DNA from: Bostrychus sinensis
Taxonomy: Eukaryota > Chordata > Actinopteri > Gobiiformes > Eleotridae
NCBI GenBank assembly: GCA_020698575.1
Contig: CM036243.1
Coordinates: 13,011,903 to 13,075,902, forward strand
Direction: 5' to 3'
Length of the DNA: 64,000 nucleotides
Shown here: one piece after another, positions 34,301 through 45,060 of the stretch
Layout of the letters: each line of letters opens with the position of its first letter
How positions within the stretch are numbered: position 1 is the first letter of the stretch
Notes under the pieces: model-generated
What the model was told of the DNA's origin: nothing
Database searches by the model: none
Seen by the model: only the letters and a program-made list of their open reading frames with translations
Translations under genes and position numbers: made by a program

Positions 34301-36487
34301 ATGTAGTCCTATACTCTGCGTAATGTTTCCCATGTATCAGTGGTCTTCAAGTGGGATGGTTTTACTGTTTAGAGCCTGCGTAGTGGATCTTATTATTCAC
34401 ACTGCCAAAATCGTGTCCTTTTAAAATCAATGTTTATCTTTGGGAATATGAAACATTTGCAAAGAGCCAATTTTGGGCTGAAGCTTGGTTGGGGAAACAC
34501 CGTGATGTATTTTTCATCCAAAAACTTAGTGTGGATAACATCCAAAGAGCCACTATGGAGACTCCATCTCCCATGAGACTGCCATCTCCCATGAGAAGAA
34601 TACTATGAAGAATGGAACGATTGCTGGGAGCATTGTGTACATTCACAATGTGCATACTTTAAATAAACTTTAGTCATTTCTAATTTTTTGTACTCACCTC
34701 GGTTACAGGTCACTTCAGAATTGTGCCTTGAATGAGGGACAAAGCACATAGCTACCTACTAAAGAATAACTATGCCCACAAGCATTTTCCAAAATTTTCA
34801 ATAGTGTACAACATGATGACCTGGACGACTGAGAATGTCTACAGACTGGAGCTTTGATGGTTTTGTATTTGCATCTATAAACCCAAACACTTGGCCAACT
34901 CCCTATGTCTAATCACTGTTTTCACAATTGCACAAATAGTGAATATACAGCATAAAGTAATTCTACACTCAAGACATTTAAAATTAAGTGAATTAGCCCT
35001 TGCAATTTCCAGTTTATTTAGCTTCAAATGCAGGTATGTAGCCTATTATGTACACAAATAAAGACAGACATAAATACATCAAATTATCAGGTTCATCACA
35101 TTAACATTCAAGGTAAACAAACAAAAAACAGGTGGCAGTGTAAATGAGATGACCAATTGGATAGCTTCCAAGATTGCCTTTATATAAAAAGATGCACTGC
35201 TTGCTAGTACTACAGTACAGTCTCTACAAGATATGTGCCAGAACCAAATAAAAAGAGCAACTATCTCCAGAGAACCTATTCTACTCCCTTTTCTTTCTAG
35301 CACAAAGACATGCAAGTTGCTAGGGTGCATCTTGTGACCAAAGCTGCAAGCTAAATGTCACAGGTCTGCATTAATACTGAAGCATCATCAACAATGGAGA
35401 CAGTTCTAGCAACCATTCAAATATGTCTTGATCTGCTTACGCCATCCAGATGTTCTACTAATTAGCAATACATGATTACATGTTTCAGCAGTAAAGTACA
35501 GATATTTAATCAGTTTGATCGACTTGAGTTTCCTCTAATCCAAACCACTCCCTGATTCATAGCTGAGTATTTCACCACTGATCAATGAATTCTAAGCTAT
35601 GATATCAATAAATAAACATTTGCGCATAGCTCACATAGGACTATGACTAGGCACTGGGCTTGGCAAAATGCAAATGTAGTTAATCACTTTTAACTTGCAT
35701 CAGATTCTCTTCCTTACTCCCTTCATTAATATTTAAGCATTTACTTAATGAGCTTGACTTGGCAAGCAGAAGCTAGGTAATAAGACTTTTACACTGTATC
35801 ATCCAACCTCTCAAGGGCCACCAAGTTAAATATTTTTTTTCAGTGCCACTTTGTAATCAGTGGCAGGGTTTGTCTGGAGCACAATCACCCTTTGGGGCCT
35901 TCAGAGACACAAGCACTTTTTTTGTGTGACCTTTGACCTAAGAATCCTAGCACTGGCTCTGTCTCGCAATGGGAAATATTTTGTTCAAGGGAATCTTGTA
36001 AATGCTTTATCCATCTAGCCACAAAGCCCTTATCTCTAACAATAATAAAGAAGCCACTAAAACAATTTTTCATTTACTGACCCCTTGTGGCTGGATTTAG
36101 TATTTTCTGTCTTGCAATGGTACAGAATCATCTAATAATTTGGATCTAGATGATGTTCATTGTTTTGGATCTGCAACAAAAATTAATAATTTTTTTCTTG
36201 GCCCATTACTGATTGTATGTGTCATCAAACTGTAACCATTATACATCGAATCTTACTAACAGACTAGAGCAAACATGTCAATAATAATCCTGCCAATAAC
36301 CTCTTTCTCTATGCAAGAAAAAATGAAGAATGAAGAAATTTTGACCTATTAAAGTGATTTAGTTAATTTGTGAGTGCTGTGACATATTGCACCTCCTCAA
36401 ACTTACACTTAATTTATTAATCAACTCAAGTTAAACCACTTCATTCAAAGAGGAGTTCTATTGTTGAAACTGTTCTTCATTTTGCAG
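34301..36487. other. Intergenic region right of mcub
   Basis: Mostly AT-rich with no recognised exon. A short tandem duplication of CCATCTCCCATGAGA-type sequence lies at 34562-34598. A copy of the tRNA-like repeat lies at 35935-36225. Confidence 0.5.
35935..36225 (-). mobile_element. tRNA-like repeat family, copy 3
   Basis: The plus strand shows TCTGTCTCGCAATGG on the left, then TAAATGCTTTATCCATCTAGCCACAAAGCCCTTAT (minus-strand A-box side). It continues with TTTACTGACCCCTTGTGGCTGG and TCTTGCAATGG on the right, in the same order as copy 1 and the 43925 and 62860 copies. Confidence 0.55.
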
Positions 36488-36605
36488 CAACCTTCACCGA
36501 TTCCTGCCAGAATGGTTAAAGTCATGAATACTTCCCAAGAGAAGTTGGAAGGGGATGAGGATGAGGGTAAAGCTTCAAAAAATCAATACGCTTTTGGACA
36601 AGAGG
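36488..36605 (+). CDS. Candidate coding exon of an unrecognised gene
   Basis: A pyrimidine-rich tract and CAG acceptor (36485-36487) precede 118 open bases that end at a strong donor, GAGG|GTGAGT. One frame is open throughout and carries an acidic, lysine-rich, polar sequence with two in-frame ATGs (MVKVMNTSQEKLEGDEDEG). The first ATG has a good context (AGAATGG), so this may be the first coding exon after an untranslated one. I cannot name the protein. It lies 2.9 kb from mcub and points the opposite way. The following exons must be far downstream. The low-complexity acidic content makes coding plausible but unproven. Confidence 0.4.
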
Positions 36606-36829
36606 GTGAGTTTTCCCTTTTAAATCTGACTGTTTTTCAGTCATACATTGGGAATTTAACATGAAAACCATTCAACATATCTGCTTTGATAACCATTAAT
36701 GCTGGCACAGAAACAGTGTTTGCATCTCAAGCATTGTCTGCCTCCTGTGTAGAAAGATTGATACTCTTGTATTGGCCGCAAGCTCACTGTGTAAAACTGC
36801 TAACTCCCTCTTACTGAATGAAGATTTTG

Positions 36830-37080
36830 TGGGACATTCGCCAAGTTTCTTTTTCTAATGAGTTGGCTGGTTCCCTTCGGTCTCTCAAATAAGGCTAATT
36901 GAATAATGGAATTAGCTCAGGGAGACATTTGTCTGAAATTAATTTAGGAAATAGTCTCACTTGAGAATGAATATAGGTGCATTCCTCTGATTTATTTCTG
37001 TAACTCATTAATGTAAAGAATATGCTAATCTATGCATTTATAAATGGAAATCCCAGCTTTAATAATTTAATGTGTGAGTC
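36830..37080. promoter_or_regulatory. Candidate conserved non-coding element
   Basis: The block is free of repeats and open frames and dense in TAAT-core words (CTAATTGAATAATGGAATTAG, AATTAATTTAGG, TCATTAATG), the kind of composition seen in vertebrate developmental enhancers. It begins 225 bases after the candidate exon's donor. Conservation itself cannot be tested here. Confidence 0.3.
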
Positions 37081-37699
37081 TGTTGCTCAATTATAAAATA
37101 AACAATGGTATATCACAGGCAGGTTTTCTTCATCTGAAACTAGGCTGCCATCTTGTGTAGCACTGAACGCATTACACTTATTTCTGTACTTTTCAGCTAA
37201 TGAAAAACGCACAAAATAAGCATAGCTAATTATAGCACAACATTGACTTGTACTGTAGCCTGTAACATACTTGTTACAGTCAGGTACATGAACATTACGG
37301 ATTTATGGCTCCATCTTGTGGTGGGGTTCTTAAACACAGAAACAATGAAATTAAACACAGTGAATAGAGTAACTGCATTTGATAGCCTGGCTCTCAATCG
37401 CGAGTGCAAGTAGCACCATGTATATATGAATTTACAACATGCCTTCTTTCCAAATACACCTTTTGTAACAGTTTTAGATATTATTACTGTATATTTTTAT
37501 ATGTTTTTTTGAAGAATGAACAGAAGTGGAACAAAGTAATTATGACCTCTGGCTTGGCAAAATTCATTGTGTTTTCATTCTGTACTGTACGATAGATATG
37601 ACACCTGAACCTGTAAAATATGCTATGGACTATTTTATATTTCACTATGTTATATTGTTATTGCCACATTCAACAATAATATTTTATATGGCATGTGTT

Positions 37700-38190
37700 C
37701 AAGGCTTGACATTTACTTTTTTGTTCACTGGCCACTGTAGCTAGTCTTTTACAAAAGTTACTAGCCAATAAGTACTTTTAGTAGCCACATTTTATTTAGT
37801 TTAAATGTTTGTGTTCATTTTAACAGTATACCGCAAGCTTTAAAAAATGTAAAATGTGGTTTTATTTATTATTTTATTTTATTATTATTTATTAAATATT
37901 GCAAAACAGGTTTACTTACAGGCAGAGTAAATGGCATCTCTGTGCATGTAGTGTCACATCTTTTAAAACATGTTGATTTGTTTAGTATTTTTTTCTAAAA
38001 TTATAATGAATTACTCTAAAAGGTATACACTCAAGCAGAGCAACATAAATTCAGGCGTAATCTTTAAAGTTAAGATATAGGTGCGTAAAATTGAACTGGC
38101 CAAAGTGGCTACTGGGAGTATTTGTGTTAGTAGCAAAAATGAAATTCTACCCATATTTGGCTGGTTGGCTAGTGTTAATGTCAAGCCCTG
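37700..38190. mobile_element. hAT-like non-autonomous DNA element
   Basis: The left end CAAGGCTTGACATTTAC and the right end, reverse-complemented as CAGGGCTTGACATTAAC, form a 17-base inverted repeat with two or three mismatches. The CAGGGCTTGACATT terminus resembles hAT/Charlie-type ends. The 8-base flanks CATGTGTT and CATAGTAA are only partly alike, consistent with an old insertion. No transposase is present. Confidence 0.55.
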
Positions 38191-38739
38191 CATAGTAATA
38201 AGTTAGTAAGTTAGTAAGTAAAAGTTAGTAATATAGCCCATTGTTTGCAGTAGTTCCTCAAGTTTGTCATGTCAGGACAAGAGAGTAAGATTACATTACA
38301 TTACTCTTTTTTATTGGGTTGCTTGGACTTTCAGGGTGAGCCTGCTGCTGACCTGCTGCTGATAAGAATCATCATGACGTGAATTTATGAAGGCATTCAA
38401 AGTAAAAGTTTGGATTAAAAGGTGAATTTCTGTTTTGTGTTTGGTGATGAGACTTTGGCAAAGTCGGACAACTAACCATCTTAATTTGTTTTAATTTCTG
38501 TACATAGAAGTCTGATGTGGAGTCTGTTGATTGAGTTTGCTTTCCATGGGTGAACCAAATGGTTGTGGGTTTAATGTGAGTGGAACAACATTTAACCAAT
38601 CAGAAAACTATGACTGAAGACTGCATGAATGGGTGAGGTTCCAGGCGCACTAGCTAAGAAAGTAAGTTTAGGTGTATGTTTTGTTGTTATGTTTCCTAGT
38701 AAGTTACTAATATTGCAGCTGTCTTCGTTGTTCCATATT

Positions 38740-39080
38740 TGTCTTTAAGCCCACATGATATGCCTACATGATTTGAATTATGGGTATATGGATAGTGGAT
38801 CTCTGCCAGAGGCTGGGCTGTTTGAAGTGTTGTGAGTGTGAGGTAATTGTGTGTGACGGCCGGTGATAATGATAAGGCACACACCGGATCGGCTCCTGCC
38901 TCCGATCCCCCGCTGCTCACTTTTACTTCTCCCTTTTCCTCTAATTGACCAGGCCATGTCTCCCCTGGGCCCCTTTGTTATTATTTATTAATAATTCATC
39001 ACTAAATAATTCAGAGCCAAGGACTTGCGGTATTAATTGAGCTGGGAGGCAGTGGCAATGCTTGTGTGCTTGTGTGCATT
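38740..39080. promoter_or_regulatory. Candidate conserved non-coding element
   Basis: This non-repetitive, GC-balanced block contains TTTAATTGACC-type, TTATTAATAATTC and GGTATTAATTGAGC words plus CpG-containing segments (GACGGCCGGTGATAATGATAAG). It contrasts with the AT-rich surroundings and has no exon-like frame. The call rests on composition only. Confidence 0.3.
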
Positions 39081-39514
39081 TGTGTGTGTGTGGTTGGTAG
39101 GTGTCATCAATAACTTTCATTGTCAAATATTTACCAAGGAAAACATAATGCTAATGTAAGTGCTTAAAGGGACATTTCTTTAAAAGTAAGTTTGATATCA
39201 TGTACAGTATTTATATTTTTTTAAAGATATATAAGGTATGCAGTATGTCTTGACAACATGGCAATAGTGTTTGTGTTGCGGTGTATTCCTGGTATCAGTA
39301 GATGGTCTCTGTTGTAAATGAGTATTCCTTTTCCTAAGTAGGCTAAAGGGCTTATTCTTAAAAATACATTTATAGGCTGCAGTTAGCATAAGATTTTGCG
39401 ATGTTATGCAGGCCTATACAATAATACTATCAATATGAAAGAGTGTTAGTGGATTTGTACTAAAATCTAAGTGCAAGTAAATGCACTTTATGTTACTGTA
39501 TCCTAATTTTTGAT

Positions 39515-39730
39515 TGACTGATTGATCTTTTTATTTCAAACTTGTGCATGTCACACAATACAGACTAGAAGTCATAATAAAATAATAATAAATAATACAA
39601 ATAAAGGAGTACAAAACAAATGTCATTAATGACATGTTTGAAAATGAGTAGGAAGAAGTAAAACTTATTTAACCCCCCATTCTCTCTCACAGTACCGTAC
39701 CCCTAACCAATATAACAATATATCTGCTGT
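39515..39730 (-). mobile_element. 3' UTR fragment of the mcub-intron LINE family
   Basis: The minus-strand 3' end is a TCAATCAATCA-type tail (plus 39513-39525). The stretch AAATGAGTAGGAAGAAGTAAAACTTAT resembles 11490-11520 of the LINE in mcub intron 6, so the two share a 3' UTR. Only this terminal part is present. Confidence 0.55.
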
Positions 39731-40192
39731 TAATATAACTAGGTTTTGTTAATTTCATAACTTAAACATAATTCCAACTCATAATCATTATATTATCAGA
39801 AAATACAGTAGGTGTTATGTACTTATTTCACATACATTCCATTGTACATCACATCATTAAGGCATATCATTATTATGCAATATAATGCATTAACATAACA
39901 CCATAGTGCAAGTGTTACAATATATATTACTTCCAAAAACATTACCATACATCAATCAACTAAATAAATATAATACAACTCTATATCAATAATACAGATA
40001 TAATATTTATATAATACCACAATAACATCTATATTACCACTCTATATAATACAGCTATAATATTTATGTAATACCACAATAACATCTATATTACCACTCT
40101 ATAACAATTATACAGATATAATATTTGTGTAATACCTCTATAATGTCTACAATACAACTGCATCAATAATACAACTACTATATTTGTGTAAT

Positions 40193-40455
<263 letters not shown>

Positions 40456-40459
40456 GTGT

Positions 40460-41795
40460 ATAATGTGTGGGATTTATCCCACTCTGTGGAAGGAAGGCAA
40501 AATCATTCCACTAATTAAAGATCATAAATTACCCTTTAATGGTCAAAACTGCAGTCCTATAAGTATTCTCCCTGCACTTAGTAAGGTTATGGAAAAAAAA
40601 TATTTATGCGCAAATCTTTACATATTTTCAGAAATATAACTTAATGACAATATTTCAGCATGCATATAGAAAGGGCCATTCTACGTGTACAGCTCTCATT
40701 CAAATGACTGATGAATGGATCAGATATATGGATAATTCAGAATTAGTTGGTTGGTCATGTTAGATTTTAGTGCTGCTTTTGATGTAATAGATTTTAATAG
40801 CGAAACTTAAAAAATACGGTTTTACTCCTTCTGCTGATACACTGATGCAAAGTTATCTTTCCCATAGAACTCAAATGGTGTATGAGGGGGTTAGGAGAAA
40901 TAAGTTGGTCCTAAATATTGCCAAAACTAAAAGTATGATCACTGGGTCAAAAAAAAAGTTGATGCTTGGACCAAATTTAAAATTGCATATTTACAGTAGA
41001 TAAGGCTAAACTGCTGGGCCTGGTCACTGACAGTAGTCTTTCTTGGACAGAACATGTAAATACAATTGTCACTATAATGGGTCGAAGCATTGCAATAACA
41101 AAAAAATTGTGTCATTATGTAGAACAAAACACTTTAGAAGTGGTTACAAAGTCATTAATTCTGTGCCACTTGTCATACTGCTCTGAAGTGTGGTCTTCTG
41201 CATCCCAAAAAGACCTGGCAAAAATTCAAGTTGTCCAAAACAAAGCTGCAAGACTTGTTCTAGGATGTTCAAGGAGAACAAGTACAGATCTAATGTATCA
41301 AAGATTTTCCTGGCTCAATCTAAACCAAAGAATATTAGTCACACTGGGTGCCTTGATACATATTACCCTGACTCTGAGAATGCCAGTTTTTCTATTAAAT
41401 CAAATTGTTTATTGCAATTTTTTGCATAATTATAATACCAGAATAGCAGCTAATGGTCATTTATTAGCACAACACCCTAAAACCAATTTTATGAAGAAAA
41501 CTGTTATGTACAGAGCCATAGTCATCTGGAATAACAATGAAACTTGACAGCTCAGGAATAAGTTTTCTGATTATTACTTGAATATTATGAATGTTTAATT
41601 TGTACAAATTGTAGTTGTAAATGCATCTATGTGAACGTACTGTATTGTGTTGTTTTAAACCAAGTTTTCATATTTGTGATATGTGAAGTGATGGGATGAA
41701 ATGTCATTTTAAAAATGGACCCCAGGAAGACCAGCTGATAGCATTTGCTTTTCAGCTAATGGGGATCCAAATAAATAAACAAATAAACAAATATC
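40460..41795 (+). mobile_element. Decayed LINE (RT and C-terminal domain)
   Basis: Broken plus-strand frames encode NCSPISILPALSKVMEK, a degraded VDFSAAFD-type block near 40760-40800, then VQNKAARLVLGCSRRT in the 41077-41547 frame, which is 156 residues long. A 3' UTR with GACCCCAGGAAGA and CTAATGGGGATCCAAATAAA precedes an AAACA/AAATA tail at 41770-41795. It is not the same family as the mcub-intron LINE, judging by the 3' end. Confidence 0.8.
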
Positions 41796-42299
41796 TATAA
41801 CACAGCATTTTATAAATTATCATGCTATATTATTTACCTCTTTCCTTATTGAATTTTATAAATATATATTTTTTTGTATTTGTTTTTAAACCTTTTAATG
41901 TTTGGACATTGCTTCAGATCCATACTGAGTTTGTTCCAAAGTCTTACTCCATTAGTTGTTATACAGAACCTTTTCAATGTTGTTTGATATCTTTCAGTTT
42001 GAAAGTTTAAAGCTTCCCTTAAATTTTTAAAGTTAAATTATGTAAAGCGTTTAATCCCAGAAGAGGCCGCTGTGTGCCCTCTTGAGTTAAGAGTGAACTA
42101 GAGCATTGTGTGAAGTAGAGAAGATTTTTAGGGATTGTTCTGTCCTGCAAAACAGCTTTCCCCTTGAGGATTCAGATTCATATTTGTTGTGGTCTGGACG
42201 TTTATAAAAAATATAACTATATATTAAAGACGAGCAAAATGTTACTGATGACAAAAAATAGCGTCTTAAGATATTAAATGTTGAGTTTTATGCCCTTCT

Positions 42300-42865
42300 T
42301 TGAGTTCCAGATTCGTCCAGTAGAGGTCAGCATCACATCAGCAGACATTTGCCACACAGAACGGGACTGGTTCCTGTGTTTGTAGAGCTGCACTCCATTT
42401 GAAAGCAGCTGCTTTGTTTGTGTTAAATTATTCATGCAACCTTTCATTAACACTCAAAGCAAACACAAATCGCATGGCTCTGAGCGAATCAGCCTCTCCG
42501 CCAAAGCTTTCTTAAGAAAATGCCATTGTATCAATTCTACCAATGTTCACTCAAGTCCCGGCTGACATTTTCTTTCATTTTGCTTCGTCACATTGCAAGT
42601 AATTTCAATACATAATGTACAATGCCTCTGGCTCAAATGCTCATCAGACTGGAGCCAATGTTTAAAATTGAAGATAGAATTTAAAATTACAAATGCTGAC
42701 TTTTTCAAAAACAAGTTACAAAATCATTCTGTCTTCCTCCCTTCTGACATTGAGTCGCCTGGGCAATTGCTTGTCTTCTGAGCATTGCTTAGTTGCTAAA
42801 TCTCTTTAAAGTAGAGCAAAGTATCAGAAATCAAAGCTACTCTGAACTTGGTCTTTTAAAAGTTT

Positions 42866-42903
<38 letters not shown>

Positions 42904-43620
42904 GAGGGGGGAATTTTTGGGGAAAAACAAGTTTTTGTTTCCTCAGGGAATGGTTGATCTGAAGCTGTCGACAAGGCCCATACAAGTCTCCTGCTACCGC
43001 CGAGAGTACAGATTGTCTTTCATGCGGCGGCGGTTTGGGACTATAGAGAAAGGGCCAGCAGAGAGGAGCCCGTTGAGTTGAGCTGCGTGTATTTTTGTAG
43101 ACATCGACGAAGACTTGACTTAATCTAAGAGTACATCAAAGCCTCTTCTGCAGCGAAACCCTTCTCTGGTCCTTATTACCAAAGTGCTCATAAACGCCTT
43201 TGGGGAGTTGACAAGAAGAAAAAAACACAAACAAAAACAAACATGTTTGCTTTTATCTTTTAAGTAACGATTTATGCTGGTACAAATGAGCATTCGAAAA
43301 GAGAATCATATTGTATCAAAGATAGAAAGATTTATGATGATGGAAAAACAAAAGGCAGACTATGCATAGCAGACTAAATTGATGCTCTTGCCAGAATGTC
43401 ATCAGCTGGTTGGTTTTGGGGATGCTGCCAATCTCTGCCAAACTCAGCTTTTTGATTCAGCGAGTGGTTTGAGTGAACATGAGATTAACAAATGGCCTGC
43501 ACCAGCGTGTTTTTGATTTATTTTTGATGACTCTGATGTGAGCATGGGAGTGAAGGGACCGCTTGTATACTCCAGTGGACCCACGGGCCGGGGCCGCGGT
43601 GTAAACAGCGGCTCAGTGGC
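42300..43620. other. Intergenic block with long T run and GC-balanced segments
   Basis: A run of 34 T lies at 42869-42902. The flanking 42300-42560 and 42950-43620 are non-repetitive and GC-balanced with no exon-like frame. They could be regulatory but nothing specific marks them. Confidence 0.35.
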
Positions 43621-43924
43621 GCACCAGTCTTTCCATCAGGATAGAGTGTAACCCCATGGAGATCCTAGAGAGTTCTGAAGCCAGAGATGGTGAATAATAG
43701 AACAAAGTGAGGACGAGTTTTCAGAGGTTCCCCTGCTCTTCAACATCCCTCCATCGTAGCAGAAAAAGGATATGTGTGTGCCTCCGCTGATAAGAGCAAC
43801 TTTTCCATCCACCAACACTAAACTATACGCTAAAGTTAACTCAGATGTTTTTTTTATAAAATGTTGATGAGATGTTGGTGTTTGATGAAACTTTTGTTGT
43901 TAATAACAGTACTTTAAACTAGAA

Positions 43925-44140
43925 GCACTTGGAGAGCGCAGTTCGGCATTGGCCCCAACTCACAATGGATAGATATAGTGGTCAGACTGGGACTCAAGCC
44001 AGGTACCCTCTAGTTCAGGTGTACATGCTCCATATATTGAGCCACAAAGCTTTTACGAATCCACTAAAAATACCTAGATCAGGATCAGCACCAAGAAGTA
44101 ATCATTCACGCCTTTACTGACCCTTTGTTGCTGGAGTATC
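43925..44140 (-). mobile_element. tRNA-like repeat family, copy 4
   Basis: The minus strand shows TGGCTCAATATATGGAGC (A-box-like) and GGCTTGAGTCCCAG (B-box-like) at about 43990-44045. The plus-strand word TTTACTGACCC and the TTGCTGG segment follow at the right as in the other copies. Confidence 0.6.
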
Positions 44141-44159
44141 TTTGTGGTAGTTGTTGTGG

Positions 44160-44202
44160 TTGTTCTGTTGTTGTTGTTGTTGTTACTGTTGTTGTTGTTG
44201 TG
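44160..44202. repeat. (GTT)n microsatellite
   Basis: A run of GTT units with a few interruptions just after the tRNA-like repeat, possibly grown from its tail. Confidence 0.85.
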
Positions 44203-44489
44203 AAGACACAACAATTTTACCACAAAAGAAGAAGTAAAAGTATGTTTAAGGAAATGTACTTGGGAGCTGCTTAGTTTATTGCAGTCAGTGTACTGCTTTT
44301 GCATGTGGCTCATGCCTCATTTAAAAGGCCACGATCTGTTGACACATAGAATCAGAAAACAATAAGAAAATGTTGCACCTTACTATGACCTGCAGTCATA
44401 GTACACGTATGACTGCAAGTTGCAACATAGAAATAGATGATGATTTTTTAACCAAAATTATAACATAGCATAATTACAGTTGCACAAAG

Positions 44490-45060
44490 CTTTTATTCCT
44501 ATGACTGCCTCTAAAGCTAATCTCCTGGGACTATAGGCTCTTTCTCCCTTTTTCTCTGTGCTTATGAAAAATTCACCACAGCCACCCCCTTTGTGTCTTT
44601 TCTGTGCATCGCCAACACCGAGAACTGACACGCGGTAAACGGAGAGATATTCAAAGGCTGCCTGTCTCCCACTGGGGTCTCCCTTTTACCCCTCACCACT
44701 GCTGAGGAATCAAAACTCTTTGGACGTCACAGAGGCCCATTGAAGTTGGGAGCCCGCTCCAGAGCACTCCCTCGCCCCAACGATGGCAGCCTTCATTAGA
44801 GCTGTCAGTCAGGCCCTGGTGACGGGGCAGCGCCGCGGGGCACCCTAAGGGCCCAATCATTGCCCCGGTCCCCAGGAAAGGGCCATCAAACGGCCCCTGG
44901 AAGACGATGCTGTAACCCTGCATTGTTGAGCTCCACGCTCATCTCCCATTGATCACATGATTAATAGCACAGCTCCACATTTTCAACCCAGCTTTTTTGA
45001 ACCCTGATGCAAAGCTGCCGTCTTGTATTTTTAATCACCGGCTTCCCATCGGCTTGGCTA
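44490..45060. promoter_or_regulatory. Candidate conserved non-coding element (long)
   Basis: This is the longest GC-balanced unique stretch on the right side. It contains TTCATTAGAGCTGTCAGTCAG, GGGCCCAATCATTGCCCC, GATCACATGATTAATAGC and CCATTGAAG words and no splice-bounded open frame. The 44693-44923 open frame lacks any family signature. Length and composition suggest a regulatory landscape, but no functional evidence is visible. Confidence 0.3.
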
